A DNA stretch of 64,000 nucleotides from Methanoregulaceae archaeon (GCA_015660885.1 JACTUB010000003.1:62001-126000); one strand, 5' to 3'; shown: positions 55,492 to 64,000, counted from the first letter of the stretch. Numbers and translations are program-made. The notes: generated from the letters alone by a model not told the origin.

Positions 55492-55851
55492 TTATCGAAT
55501 ATTTGTTAGTGTACTCAATTTAATTTCGATATCTGGTGAGATCTGATAATGTCCTTGTAAAGATGATATTTCCATTTCAGGTCTCACTACCTCGTCAATA
55601 TCCTTATCAGATATTGAATACTTTTTATGGTCAATAACTTCATGAAAGAACACTTTGCCGCCCCCATGAATAATCCTGCACAAGGAGCGCCAACCACTAT
55701 CCGCTTTTATATAATAATATGATGAACCAATCGGTGAACAACCACAGTTTTGCAGCTCTCTTATAATACGTTCGTAATCAGGTGCTGATCGATCTGGCAT
55801 TATGTAACGTGGCACAGGTTCTACACCGTTTATTTGTTTTGCTTTCGACAT
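55492..55851 (-). CDS. Unknown protein, paralogue 1 of the SSYYY/SLCR family
   Basis: A 119-residue soluble protein. The core reads GSSYYYIKADSGWRSLCRIIHGGGKVFFHEVIDHKKYSISDKDIDE in order, ending with HYQISPDIEIKLSTL. It shares this whole core with the gene at 56061. The fold appears mixed alpha/beta with a C-terminal helix. I do not recognise a named family. It sits next to glnK and has a near-match to the NrpR palindrome upstream (55909-55922), hinting at nitrogen control. Confidence 0.75.
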   Translation of the reverse strand: MSKAKQINGVEPVPRYIMPDRSAPDYERIIRELQNCGCSPIGSSYYYIKADSGWRSLCRIIHGGGKVFFHEVIDHKKYSISDKDIDEVVRPEMEISSLQGHYQISPDIEIKLSTLTNIR

Positions 55852-55908
55852 TCTTCATTCCCCACTGTTTTTCTCCCCACCTTCGCTATGTATAGCTTAG
55901 GATATGAA

Positions 55909-55922
55909 GGAAATGATTTTCT
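55909..55922. promoter_or_regulatory. Degenerate NrpR-type palindrome
   Basis: GGAA-ATGATT-TTCT, one base off the GGAA-N6-TTCC consensus, just downstream (minus strand) of a TATA-like CTATAAATATG element and about 60 bases before the 55851 start. It is in the same position class as the sites at glnA and amt2. Confidence 0.4.
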
Positions 55923-56060
55923 ATCATATTTATAGTTTATTAATAAGGCAACTACTAAGAAAAAATTTTTAAAATCATTTCAGAGAGAAAATATAAGGAA
56001 CTCTTCCATAATTTATTTTATAGATAAAAATCTAATTTTTATAATAAACATAATTATTTA

Positions 56061-56450
56061 TTATGAAAAATCGAGCAGCGCTCGCAATTTCTTTTCAATG
56101 TGCGGCGAGATATGGTAATGATCGGCTAGGCATAAATTATGACAATTCAGTCTGACTGCTTCCTCTATTTCTATATCTGATATACCATATTCCTGATGAT
56201 TAACAACTTCAGAAAAATACAGTTTGCCACCGGCATACACCATCCTGCATAAGGATATGCAATCCTGTTCCACTTTCAAGTAATAATGAGAAGAGCCGAT
56301 TAGAGATTTCCTATATTCATAGAGACGTTTAAAAAGTATGTCGATTTCCATAGGTATTTCATCCAGTGGATGGCCATTTCTCCCTTCATCTCCATTTTTA
56401 TTGCCTTGGGTTTGCATATTTGTTCCAATCCCCGGACACAATCCCTGCAT
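56061..56450 (-). CDS. Unknown protein, paralogue 2 of the SSYYY/SLCR family
   Basis: A protein of up to 129 residues; ATG 56417 is an alternative start giving 118. The core GSSHYYLKVEQDCISLCRMVYAGGKLYFSEVVNHQEYGISDIEIEE parallels the neighbour at 55492 piece by piece, as does the end DHYHISPHIEKKLRALL. The N-terminal ~30 residues are variable and polar. A perfect AAGGAA-N6-TTCCTT palindrome sits 29 bases before the start, and a TATA-like ATTTATAATG lies between them. Function unknown. Confidence 0.75.
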   Translation of the reverse strand: MQGLCPGIGTNMQTQGNKNGDEGRNGHPLDEIPMEIDILFKRLYEYRKSLIGSSHYYLKVEQDCISLCRMVYAGGKLYFSEVVNHQEYGISDIEIEEAVRLNCHNLCLADHYHISPHIEKKLRALLDFS

Positions 56451-56478
56451 TATACTTTAACCTCATTATAAATATGAA

Positions 56479-56492
56479 GGAAGTACATTTCC
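56479..56492. promoter_or_regulatory. NrpR-type operator at the unknown paralogue promoter
   Basis: GGAA-GTACAT-TTCC, exact consensus and extended to six-base arms (AAGGAA/TTCCTT, 56477-56494). It lies between the divergent genes at 56450 (minus) and 56529 (plus), overlapping the region just upstream of the minus-strand TATA. Confidence 0.65.
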
Positions 56493-56528
56493 TTAATATT
56501 TAATTCTTATTGTCAGGATTCATTAAAT

Positions 56529-57728
56529 TTGATAGTAGATTCTTATTTACTATTAACACAAAAATCTTTTACTGTACTCATGATCCAATGGCTAAATATA
56601 AATTTTAAAAATTTTGCACCAACTGCAGCAATTGCAATAAATGCCACGCGGCATATGAACAAAATCGAACGGAAACGACTGTTTTCTCTTGATATCGAAC
56701 CAATGCGGACTGCAGAGGGACGATGGTTTGAATCAATAGTATACGAGATGTTTCTGGAGATTTCAAAGAAATCAGACAGAATAAAATATCTCGCTATGAA
56801 AGGAGCTGATGCTCCAAAAAAGCGTGATTATATAAAACTTGGGCAGAATGGTCTCTATTATTCAAAGTATGGAGACATCACAATCAGGGGCAACGGGCAG
56901 GATCTTGCAGAGTTTGATATGCTTCTTGTCGATTCACACAACAATGTTGCCTTCGCGGAAGTTGTCACATCGCCAGCGGACTTAAAAGAGTTTGAACAGG
57001 AGATTGCATTCAAGAAAAAACTGTTGGGCTACCTTTATCAGCAGAAGATAACACCATTCCTTCTCATTTCTTCTTTTGATCTCTCCAACTATTCAGTCGT
57101 AAAAAGGCTTGCCAAGGATAAAACCAATGCAATTATCAATACCAATTCATGCGAACAGATAAAATCGCTTGTAAAATATTATCGCCCCAATATTATCTAT
57201 AACAACCCTGTAAATCACCCAAAACTGATTAGGGCAACAGACATACACATAAAACAACCATTCGAGTACAAAAGGTACCATGATGAAGTGCGTAACAGAA
57301 TTTTTACTGAGATAGCCAAACCCGGAGGGAAAAAACACTTTGAAATTACTGACCCGACCGGGCAGCTTGTAAAAAAGGTGCTATACGGCGGACTGTTCCC
57401 ACAGGCAGTCAAAGTAGTATCTGATACGTACGGATTGACAGTTAAAGGAAAGAGATTTGAGTTTAACGATCTCTCCAAATTTTACTCAAAAGCTGTGATC
57501 GCAACTGATCTTCCAGGTTTTGAACTGATCTTATATCTGCGCTCACGCCAAAAGAAAGAATATCACAAAATGGTGCAGGTAAAGGATGGCCACTTCAAAT
57601 TCGAACGTCCGACACCGTCAAGGGTGGGCTTTTTTCTCTGGCTCGAAACAATACAACCCACACTTGGAATACGTATAACCCTCCAAGTAATTGAGGCATT
57701 TTCAATAAAAGAACCGGCAAGGAAATAA
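56529..57728 (+). CDS. Unknown 399-residue protein, possible PD-(D/E)XK-like fold
   Basis: A soluble protein of unknown family. Residues about 55-75 read DIEPMRTAEGRWFESIVYEM; the middle has QDLAEFDMLLVDSHNNVAFAEVVTS, which resembles the E-x-D ... A-E-V layout of restriction-nuclease-like folds, though the usual Lys after the Glu is replaced by Val. The pattern then continues LLGYLYQQKITPFLLISS, like the last core strand. The C-terminal 150 residues look beta-rich. ATG 56581 or 56656 are plausible starts, since the first residues are hydrophobic and variable. It diverges from the paralogue at 56450 across the NrpR-like site. Confidence 0.6.
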   Translation: MIVDSYLLLTQKSFTVLMIQWLNINFKNFAPTAAIAINATRHMNKIERKRLFSLDIEPMRTAEGRWFESIVYEMFLEISKKSDRIKYLAMKGADAPKKRDYIKLGQNGLYYSKYGDITIRGNGQDLAEFDMLLVDSHNNVAFAEVVTSPADLKEFEQEIAFKKKLLGYLYQQKITPFLLISSFDLSNYSVVKRLAKDKTNAIINTNSCEQIKSLVKYYRPNIIYNNPVNHPKLIRATDIHIKQPFEYKRYHDEVRNRIFTEIAKPGGKKHFEITDPTGQLVKKVLYGGLFPQAVKVVSDTYGLTVKGKRFEFNDLSKFYSKAVIATDLPGFELILYLRSRQKKEYHKMVQVKDGHFKFERPTPSRVGFFLWLETIQPTLGIRITLQVIEAFSIKEPARK

Positions 57729-57806
57729 TTTCAGATTATTTTACAATAAAAAATTTTAGAAAATTTAACTGGCGTCCGCAATACATTATGTGGGATAATA
57801 CTCTCT

Positions 57807-59408
57807 CTAATCAAGTAAAATCTCAAGGGCCTCTTCTTTATATGCATCCATTATATATGGGATACCGGAGACTTTTGCGGCTTCCTCTGTAAGCGCCATG
57901 ATATCTTTACGTGAAATTGTGGTCAGTGCAAAATTCCTACTTCCCGCCATAAGCTGCTGAAGCCCGGTCTTGATCTTCTGGGTATAGGTATACACTCCGA
58001 TGGCTCCGGTTGGGATTTCCTTTAATCGTTCACCGTATCTTTGTTTAAGTTCTTCATAGGAAACAAAGATTTCTTCAATTCTTGTGCCATATTTTGAGAC
58101 GGTCTTGGGTAAGTCACCGTCTTTTACCCATTTTCCGATATGTTTGCCCACCATCGCGGGGATCATCAGACCCCTGCCCATGCAAACTGCTTTTATATAC
58201 GGGCTGCCCATTGCTATCGCTTTAAATATACTCGTTTCATCAGAAAAACCGCCAGCCATGGCAATGTTGGGGATCCGCTTCCCTTTCTGTTTTAACCGCT
58301 CACAGAAATCATACACGAGCGCTTCAAGATAGAATGTGGGAATACCCCATTCATTCATCATAGGCCAAGGGCTCATACCCGTACCACCAGATGCCCCATC
58401 AATGGTAAGGAGATCAATCTTTGCTTCTGAACTGAAGCGGATCGCCATGGCAAGTTCAACCGCAGAATAAGCACCTGTTTTTACCGTTATGCGCTTGAAT
58501 CCAATCTCGCGGAGCCTGTCAGTATGTTCCAAAAAACTTTCCTTAGTTATGAATCCGAGGCGGGAGTGGCGTTCAAACTCCTTGATTGCGCCGGATTTAT
58601 ACGCATTTGCGTTCATGGGAAATGTTGGATCAGGCAGGACCAGGTAACCACGCTTTTTTAATTCCAATGCTCGTTCAAGTGAGGGAACCTTGACCTCTCC
58701 ACCGATGCTTTTTGCTCCCTGACCCCATTTAAGCTCGATGGTTTCAAGATTGTGTTTACTTGAAACATATTCCGCAGTGCCGATGCGGCTATCCTCGACA
58801 TTTAACTGGACAAGCATTTCTCCGTAGCCTTCAGCAAATTTTTTATAAATTTCGATCCGTCGATCCATTTCCGGTGATCGTTGGACTTTTCCTTTATTAT
58901 CCAACACAAGGTCCGGATCTACACCGCAAACATTTTCTCCACAGACGCATGTAATACCTGAAATCGCAGCACCAATGGCGACGTGTTCCCAGTTTGCCCG
59001 GGCGATCTCAGTTGAACCCAGCGCACCGGTAAAAATAGGGATACGCATTCTTACTTTCCTATCCCATCCGTACTCGGTCTCGGTATTGACACTGGTAAAA
59101 ATCGCGTTGTCGGAATTGATCTCAGTTCCTTCGGGCAGCCCTTTTGCCCCGGCCGCGTATCCCTGAATATTTAAGTGGGAATAATCTATGGGGTAATTTT
59201 TGTCTGCACCAGCTGTGATCTCGCCAAAAGGACCGGCATATAATACCTCCCTGCCACGGAATGATGACAACCAGCTCTCACAACTGCCTTTACATCCATC
59301 CATACACCGGGTACAGATCCCAGACACCGGGGAAACACTCCTCGACCGGTTTACAGTCCCAGTTGCTTCATTCGCATTAGGTTGCCGCAGGTTCATACTC
59401 TTCTCCAC
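57807..59408 (-). CDS. FMN-binding glutamate synthase family protein
   Basis: A 533-residue protein with a short N-terminal Cys cluster (CTRCMDGCKGSCESW, about residues 33-47) followed by the GOGAT-type FMN barrel: LNVEDSRIGTAEYV, ELKWGQGAKSIGGEVKVPS, LLTIDGASGGTGMSPWP and AMAGGFSDETSIFKAIAMG. It lacks the amidotransferase and GXGXG domains and the C-rich ending of true GltB, so it may be an ammonia- or other-donor oxidoreductase; the reaction is not known. Transcribed alone, about 80 bases after the 399-residue gene on the opposite strand. Confidence 0.88.
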   Translation of the reverse strand: MEKSMNLRQPNANEATGTVNRSRSVSPVSGICTRCMDGCKGSCESWLSSFRGREVLYAGPFGEITAGADKNYPIDYSHLNIQGYAAGAKGLPEGTEINSDNAIFTSVNTETEYGWDRKVRMRIPIFTGALGSTEIARANWEHVAIGAAISGITCVCGENVCGVDPDLVLDNKGKVQRSPEMDRRIEIYKKFAEGYGEMLVQLNVEDSRIGTAEYVSSKHNLETIELKWGQGAKSIGGEVKVPSLERALELKKRGYLVLPDPTFPMNANAYKSGAIKEFERHSRLGFITKESFLEHTDRLREIGFKRITVKTGAYSAVELAMAIRFSSEAKIDLLTIDGASGGTGMSPWPMMNEWGIPTFYLEALVYDFCERLKQKGKRIPNIAMAGGFSDETSIFKAIAMGSPYIKAVCMGRGLMIPAMVGKHIGKWVKDGDLPKTVSKYGTRIEEIFVSYEELKQRYGERLKEIPTGAIGVYTYTQKIKTGLQQLMAGSRNFALTTISRKDIMALTEEAAKVSGIPYIMDAYKEEALEILLD

Positions 59409-59570
59409 ACATTTCTAAATCTGCCCATGTTCCGAAACAAAATACTCAGATTCTGATATGCATTGTAATTTCATATAACAAAGGTGTTACGACAAAAGGG
59501 GTATTAAGTACTTGCCTGCCTACAAAAAATTATCTTCAGAAATACCGGAAAAAAATGGATTGGAGAAGAT

Positions 59571-60677
59571 TCAAATCTGGATAAAGGAATAAGAACGGCT
59601 GCCCAAACCAATTTCTTCTGCGTACTCTAGCTGTCTTTTACCATCAGTCTGCGCATGAACACCCCTAAACTTATCTTCGCCTTTCCGGTGGTGGGTTGCA
59701 AGCAGTGAATCGAAAAAACCCTGCTGCTGGTTCACAAGATCATAACTGGCGATATCAATAGCAACCGGATCCTGTGACGCAAGGATACCAATATCCGGTA
59801 CAATCGGGGCGTCACTGAACGGGAAACAGTCACAATCTGGAGTAATGCGGATGAGAAAGTTCATGTATCCCACCCTTCCTTTCTTGGTTTTTATTGCTCC
59901 ACAGGCATATTCGACCATCCGTTCCATAAAATCGGGAATTTCTGTCTCCCAGTCGATATCGATCGCATGCGAAGGGCAGGTATGCATGCACTCAAAACAC
60001 CCGATACAGAGGTCGCGGTTGATGATAGATTTTTTCTTCATTAAGGAAATAGCAGATTTCGGGCAGACCTTTACGCACCTGGCACACCCGATACAGTTCT
60101 CGGCGATAGTAAACGGGCGGGCATTATGCTGTTCCCGTTTTCCTGCAGGAGGGGCACATCCCATCGCAAGATTCTTGATTGCACCCCCGAACCCCGAAAC
60201 GATATGGCCTTTAAAATGGGTGAGGACAATCATGCTGTCGGCAAGAGCAATATCTCCAGCTATCATCACTGTTCTGAAATGTTTCTTATCAATCCGCACT
60301 TTCCGTACATTCATGCCAAAGAGCCCATCAGCAATAATGACCGGGGCGCCGGTTACGGAATAGTCAAAACCGTGAAGGATGGCAGTCATAATATGATCTA
60401 TCGCATTCGAACGGCTGCCGGCATAGAGCGTGTTGGTATCTGTAAGGAACGGGAGGGCACCGCACGCTTTCACTTTATCCACTACCTGCCTGACATAAAC
60501 GGGACTGATAAAACCATCATTTCCCCGTTCGCCAAAATGGAGTTTCAGTGCTGTTCTGTCATGTAGTGCAACAATATCCGGGAAGCCGGCACGGTCAAAA
60601 AGCCGCTGCACTTTTATCGTTGTACTCTCCTGATCCGAATGTGCCCGTAGGCCTGAAAAATAGACCGGACTTTTCAT
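59571..60677 (-). CDS. DUF362 protein with two 4Fe-4S clusters
   Basis: A 368-residue protein. The N-terminal and C-terminal parts form the DUF362 domain (KLHFGERGNDGFISP, LTHFKGHIVSGFGGAIKNLAMG, ILASQDPVAIDIASYDL). A bacterial-type ferredoxin insert carries CIGCARCVKVCPKSAI and CIGCFECMHTCPSHAI. Such proteins are common in anaerobes and are thought to be Fe-S electron carriers or assembly factors; the actual role is unknown. The start has an AGGAGG-like site just upstream (minus strand). Confidence 0.9.
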   Translation of the reverse strand: MKSPVYFSGLRAHSDQESTTIKVQRLFDRAGFPDIVALHDRTALKLHFGERGNDGFISPVYVRQVVDKVKACGALPFLTDTNTLYAGSRSNAIDHIMTAILHGFDYSVTGAPVIIADGLFGMNVRKVRIDKKHFRTVMIAGDIALADSMIVLTHFKGHIVSGFGGAIKNLAMGCAPPAGKREQHNARPFTIAENCIGCARCVKVCPKSAISLMKKKSIINRDLCIGCFECMHTCPSHAIDIDWETEIPDFMERMVEYACGAIKTKKGRVGYMNFLIRITPDCDCFPFSDAPIVPDIGILASQDPVAIDIASYDLVNQQQGFFDSLLATHHRKGEDKFRGVHAQTDGKRQLEYAEEIGLGSRSYSFIQI

Positions 60678-60739
60678 TAGTATCCTCCACTAAAAAGAGG
60701 ATATTTACGGGTAAGTATGTAAAATCTATCGTTACGCGA

Positions 60740-62116
60740 TCATACCAGCATATCCAGGTTGCGGGTTTTTTTCTTGTTTTTACCGTGTTTGATCAATTCC
60801 CTGGACTTTTCATAATACTGGCGTGATAGCGCCTCTTTTCCGAGTTCCTTTGAACAGACCCCGAGGCTGTTCCAGGCCTCCGCATGGTTCGGGTTCAGCT
60901 CTACAACTCGATTCAGAACCTGGACTGCTGATTCAATGAGATCCCGCCTTTGACGCAGAATCCCGATCTTTTTAAGCATCTCACCACTGGAAAACAAAAA
61001 CTCTTCATCACCAGGCGCAAGTTCCACCGCTTTGTCAAAATTCCGGAGTGCATCTGTATCCTTTCCGATCTCCCGGTAACAGACACCACGGTCATGCCAG
61101 ACATAGGCAAGGGAGGGGTCGATCTCGATCGCCTGGTCAAAAAAGGGAATCGCCTCAGTGTACTTCCCTTCCCGGAAGGAGAGCCGTAGTCCCTCTTTAT
61201 AGCTCGCCTTTGCTTTTCCCAGTATCTTATCAAACATCCCTATCGGTAAAGAGGATGTTGATTCTAAAGGCACCGCGCTAGTTATCACGTTTTCAGGTTT
61301 GTTAAACAGTTCAGGACCCATCTCTTCAGTAATATCCCGAATTTTTCCCATCACTCCTATGAACATACCCTTGCTGTCGTAAAGTGCCGTTGACTTCATC
61401 CATAAAATGGTCTGACGTCCTTCTTCAGGGATCGCCTTTATCCATGCAACAATCGTCCCCTTTTCTTTTTCTATAATAGTATAGTTATTTTCCAAGAGGG
61501 TGGTATCGTCCTGAAAGATGAGATCGCTGAGCATCGGTGCCCTGTGCCCAAAAAACGGAATAGAATAATCCCAGTCTCCTTTGCCAAGTATATCTCCCTC
61601 GACAACTCCTGTCATCTTTTCCATTCCCTTGTTCCATACCATCACTTTACCTTCACGATCAATGACATATGCTGCCTGATGGAAGAAGTTGAGCGCATCA
61701 GAAAGTATCTTCTGGGTGGTACCCGGCCCCCTCCCGAGATTTCTCCGGTCTACGGCCTGCCGGATCATATGCACCATTTCGAGAAGCTGGGATTGGGCAT
61801 CATCTCCTTTCTTTAGGAAAAAGTCTGCACCGTTATTAAGTGCCTGAATCGCTGCATATTCCCTGCCAACACCTGTAAAAATAATTACCGGGGTCGTATC
61901 CCCCCTTGCCCGGAGCATCTTCAGGAAATCGATACCGTTGATCTCCGGTAGATCGTAATCGACAACCATCGCATCGAATGTACTGTTCATTAGAAGTTCC
62001 AGTGCTTCCTTGGCAGAAAGTGCTGTCTTCACATTCATATTGCCGAAACGCTCAAGAAAAAGGCGTATTACTTCAAGCATTGGTTTCTGGTCATCAATAA
62101 CAAGAACAGACAGCAT
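60740..62116 (-). CDS. Response regulator with REC, PAS and TPR domains
   Basis: A 458-residue signalling protein. Residues 1-120 are a receiver domain with VIDDQ at the start, phosphoacceptor Asp53 (VVDYDLPE), FTGV and FFLKKGD. A PAS domain with PAC-like tail spans about 130-265 (NFFHQAAYVIDREGKVMVWNKGME). A TPR segment of about three repeats lies at 305-440 (AIPFFDQAIEIDPSLAYVW, ALRNFDKAVELAPG, NPNHAEAWNSLGVCSKEL). There is no DNA-binding or histidine-kinase domain, so it probably acts through protein contacts. The TPR units resemble those of the giant protein in style. Confidence 0.92.
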   Translation of the reverse strand: MLSVLVIDDQKPMLEVIRLFLERFGNMNVKTALSAKEALELLMNSTFDAMVVDYDLPEINGIDFLKMLRARGDTTPVIIFTGVGREYAAIQALNNGADFFLKKGDDAQSQLLEMVHMIRQAVDRRNLGRGPGTTQKILSDALNFFHQAAYVIDREGKVMVWNKGMEKMTGVVEGDILGKGDWDYSIPFFGHRAPMLSDLIFQDDTTLLENNYTIIEKEKGTIVAWIKAIPEEGRQTILWMKSTALYDSKGMFIGVMGKIRDITEEMGPELFNKPENVITSAVPLESTSSLPIGMFDKILGKAKASYKEGLRLSFREGKYTEAIPFFDQAIEIDPSLAYVWHDRGVCYREIGKDTDALRNFDKAVELAPGDEEFLFSSGEMLKKIGILRQRRDLIESAVQVLNRVVELNPNHAEAWNSLGVCSKELGKEALSRQYYEKSRELIKHGKNKKKTRNLDMLV

Positions 62117-62165
62117 ACAGTAACCTTACGAAAATAATGATGCAAAAAAATAAAAAGATTGGGAT

Positions 62166-62654
62166 TTATTCCCGCTTTTCCAGCTTATGGTCAAGAAAGA
62201 AAAGAGGGCCAGGTATATCCCCTATGCTTGTAATTTCAGCAAGAATCTCGCTTGCATTCTTCTCTTCTTCTACCTGTTCTTTGATAAACCACTGGAGCAT
62301 CTCAAAAGATGCATGGTCTTTTTCCCTTACAGCAAGGTCAACAAGTCCGTTAATCATAGCAGTGACCTTCTGCTCATGTGCGTACACTTCCTCAAACACT
62401 TTACCTGCAGAGGACCATTTTGCTTTGGGTGCTTCGATATCAAGGAGATTGACTCTGCCCCCCCTCGCGATAAGATAGTCGTAAATCTTTAATGCATGGC
62501 TCTGTTCTTCTTTTGCCTGTATCCGCATCCATTTGGCAAATCCTTTCAGGTTGGTAGTCTCGAAATACGAAGACATCGAAAGGTACAGGTAGGCAGAATA
62601 GAATTCACGGTTTACCTGTTTGTTTAGGGCTTGTTCCATAGTCTTGGGAATCAT
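62166..62654 (-). CDS. Ferritin
   Basis: A 162-residue non-haem ferritin that oxidises and stores iron. The four-helix bundle and ferroxidase ligands are seen: VNREFYSAYLYLSMS (Glu/Tyr), KEEQSHALKIYDYLIARGG (Glu-x-x-His), VEEVYAHEQKV-like helix and FIKEQVEEEKNASEIL. Length is that of bacterial FtnA. It protects the anaerobe against free iron and oxygen. Monocistronic by spacing. Confidence 0.95.
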   Translation of the reverse strand: MIPKTMEQALNKQVNREFYSAYLYLSMSSYFETTNLKGFAKWMRIQAKEEQSHALKIYDYLIARGGRVNLLDIEAPKAKWSSAGKVFEEVYAHEQKVTAMINGLVDLAVREKDHASFEMLQWFIKEQVEEEKNASEILAEITSIGDIPGPLFFLDHKLEKRE

Positions 62655-62730
62655 ATTAAAAACCTCTGTTTATTCGATGATTGGTTTTTCGTTTAATAAT
62701 GCTTTCGTATATTTTCGAGAAAGTAAAGGA

Positions 62731-63333
62731 TTATTTTTTCTTCCTGGGGCGGATGAACGAATGAAACAATCCGGTGATGGTGTTGGGTTTTTTTGGGCGG
62801 AAGACTCCTTCGTTCACGTACCGCACATCCTCAATCGAAAAAAATGCATGAGGATTTGTGGACTGAATATGTTCAGTAATTCTAGGAACATCAACCCGGT
62901 TGACAAGTGAGAGAATCATCTTGACATTCCCCCGCGAACCGGTGGCATCCAGGGAGGTAATACCGTAATTTTCTGATTGCATGAAAGAGATGATCTCTTC
63001 ATTGGATTCTTCTGTAGTGATAATACGCAAAATCACCATACCGATCGAGAGCTTCTCTTCGATTACTAGCCCGATATAAGTACCCATGGCAAACCCGAAG
63101 GCAAATGCAAGAAAGTTTGCAACATTTGATAAGTCCTTCATCACGACTTCCATGGCAAGAAGCCAGATGACAATCTCAAAGAACGCGATGAAGGGCGCGA
63201 GGTATTTGATTCCCTTGGAGATGTAAATAACACGGATAGTTTCCATGCTGACATCGCATATACGGGCGACAAAGATCAAGAGAGGGAGGATCACCCATGC
63301 ATAGATTTCAGGACTGATGATAAAAAACGACAA
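62731..63333 (-). CDS. UPF0316/DUF2179 membrane protein
   Basis: A 200-residue protein with three N-terminal membrane helices (ILPLLIFVARICDVSMETIRVIY, LAPFIAFFEIVIWLLAMEVV, FLAFAFGFAMGTYIGLVIE) and a cytoplasmic DUF2179-type domain (YGITSLDATGSRGNVKMILSLVNR). This is the UPF0316 layout. DUF2179 domains are small alpha/beta modules in membrane proteins; function unknown. Confidence 0.9.
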   Translation of the reverse strand: MSFFIISPEIYAWVILPLLIFVARICDVSMETIRVIYISKGIKYLAPFIAFFEIVIWLLAMEVVMKDLSNVANFLAFAFGFAMGTYIGLVIEEKLSIGMVILRIITTEESNEEIISFMQSENYGITSLDATGSRGNVKMILSLVNRVDVPRITEHIQSTNPHAFFSIEDVRYVNEGVFRPKKPNTITGLFHSFIRPRKKK

Positions 63334-63484
63334 ATTTATTTCTCCTTGCCCTTAGCATTGATCTTGTTTTAATCGATTGATCAAAATGATGCCTGTTTCT
63401 ATATCAGGATTACCCAAGAAATCCAAAAATAAAGGAGATTTGGAATGGAATCCGGGATCGCGCGGATGAGCCTGCCCGGTTCGC

Positions 63485-63625
63485 TTAAACGTATTTTTGT
63501 GGATCAGCATCAAATTTCTTTTTGCAGCCCGGGGCACAAAAATAATATTTCTTACCTTTATAATCACTGGTGAATTTTGCCGTTTTTTCATCAACGGTCA
63601 TCTTACAAATCGGATCAATCGCCAT
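63485..63625 (-). CDS. YHS-domain metal-binding mini-protein
   Basis: A 46-residue protein that is just one YHS domain: DPICKMTVDEKTA near the start and YFCAPGCKKKFDADPQKYV at the end, with three cysteines that bind metal. GAGGTAA eight bases before ATG 63625 is a good ribosome-binding site. It follows the metal P-type ATPase gene after 14 bases, so it is probably cotranscribed and works in copper or other metal handling. Confidence 0.88.
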   Translation of the reverse strand: MAIDPICKMTVDEKTAKFTSDYKGKKYYFCAPGCKKKFDADPQKYV

Positions 63626-63639
63626 ATTTTTTACCTCAG

Positions 63640-64000
63640 TTATCTCCCTTTCTTTGCTTCTGGTATATATTTTTTGAGCATCAGGGAGAGGCTGACTACG
63701 GTTACCGAGCTGAGGGCCATTGCCAGAGCGGCAAGTTCAGGTTTGAAGGTAAAACCAAAGAATGGATAGAGTACTCCTGCTCCGACCGGGATGAGAACAG
63801 TGTTATAGGCAAAAGCCCAGAAGATATTGCCCTTGATCCTCCCCATCACTTTTTTTGAGAGCTGGATCGCCGCAACCGAGTCAAGGAGGTCATCCTTGAT
63901 CAGGACCACATCCCCGCTTTCAATCGCCACATCCGTACCACTGCCAATAGCAATTCCGACATCCGCTTGGGCAAGTGCGGGTGCATCGTTGATCCCGTCA
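63640..64000 (-). CDS. Heavy-metal P1B-type ATPase, C-terminal end only
   Basis: The last 119 codons of a metal-exporting P1B ATPase; the rest lies beyond the window. It begins in the P-domain hinge [20 protein letters not shown], continues with [13 protein letters not shown], and ends with two membrane helices containing [38 protein letters not shown]. The N-Y and M-S-S-x-x-V residues in these helices fit the Cu+ (CopA) type, but metal specificity cannot be settled without the CPC motif. Confidence 0.9.
   Translation of the reverse strand, partial: DGINDAPALAQADVGIAIGSGTDVAIESGDVVLIKDDLLDSVAAIQLSKKVMGRIKGNIFWAFAYNTVLIPVGAGVLYPFFGFTFKPELAALAMALSSVTVVSLSLMLKKYIPEAKKGR

Overview
The window looks like a chromosomal piece of a methanogenic archaeon, most likely order Methanomicrobiales (Methanoregula, Methanospirillum or a relative). 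Reasons: a complete ftr (formylmethanofuran:H4MPT formyltransferase), HypD, an F420-type beta subunit, archaeal split glutamate synthase, archaeal CCA-adding enzyme next to ThpR, archaeal tRNA guanine-10 dimethyltransferase, a PEF-CTERM-like surface protein, many TATA/leaderless-type promoters and a tRNA with an archaeal bulge-helix-bulge intron. The genus is inference.

Layout. 0.4-9.2 kb: single genes on both strands (ICMT-like methyltransferase, PPK2 kinase, aquaporin, a wrecked Kef antiporter, hypD, MscS channel, TIM-barrel isomerase). 9.3-14.7 kb: an AT-rich accessory stretch beginning at an intron-containing tRNA-Thr plus a 5' tRNA half. It carries two ~210 bp diverged repeats that encode matching mini-proteins, an HNH endonuclease, a PEF-CTERM protein and many tiny Cys-rich or single-TM proteins, several shorter than 60 codons. 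14.9-29.1 kb: a DUF4013 membrane protein, then one 13-kb gene for a 4350-residue protein that is almost pure TPR (about 127 full 34-residue repeats). 29.3-32.5 kb: ftr overlapped by a 5-FCL-like gene, a decayed TPR/membrane gene, and a tRNA methyltransferase. 32.8-40.7 kb: grpE-dnaK-dnaJ, purH, small membrane and KTSC proteins, and an ArsR-type regulator overlapping an Hsp20-like gene. 41.1-45.6 kb: nrdH-nrdD and thpR-cca. 46.0-57.7 kb: a nitrogen-assimilation block with split glutamate synthase plus F420-type subunit, divergent glnA, two Amt transporters, glnK, then two paralogous unknown genes and a 399-residue unknown. 57.8-64.0 kb: an FMN glutamate-synthase-like protein, DUF362 ferredoxin protein, REC-PAS-TPR regulator, ferritin, UPF0316 protein, YHS mini-protein and the 3' end of a metal P-type ATPase.

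How it fits together. The nitrogen block is the most coherent unit: ammonium import (Amt x2), PII control (GlnK), glutamine synthetase and a GOGAT whose electron input subunit resembles F420-binding FrhB/FdhB. Palindromes matching GGAA-N6-TTCC, the operator known for the archaeal nitrogen repressor NrpR, lie in the glnA and amt2-glnK promoters and also in front of an uncharacterised paralogous gene family next door, which suggests that family belongs to the nitrogen regulon.

Most notable: the giant TPR solenoid with an exact 8-repeat (816 bp) internal duplication; NrdD that ends before any glycyl-radical motif; an Amt with Glu in place of the first pore histidine beside one with the normal His-His pair; the candidate new nitrogen-regulated family; and the tRNA-Thr/tRNA-half locus with duplicated mini-genes. 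No CRISPR array, rRNA gene, IS element with a transposase, or integrase was seen.
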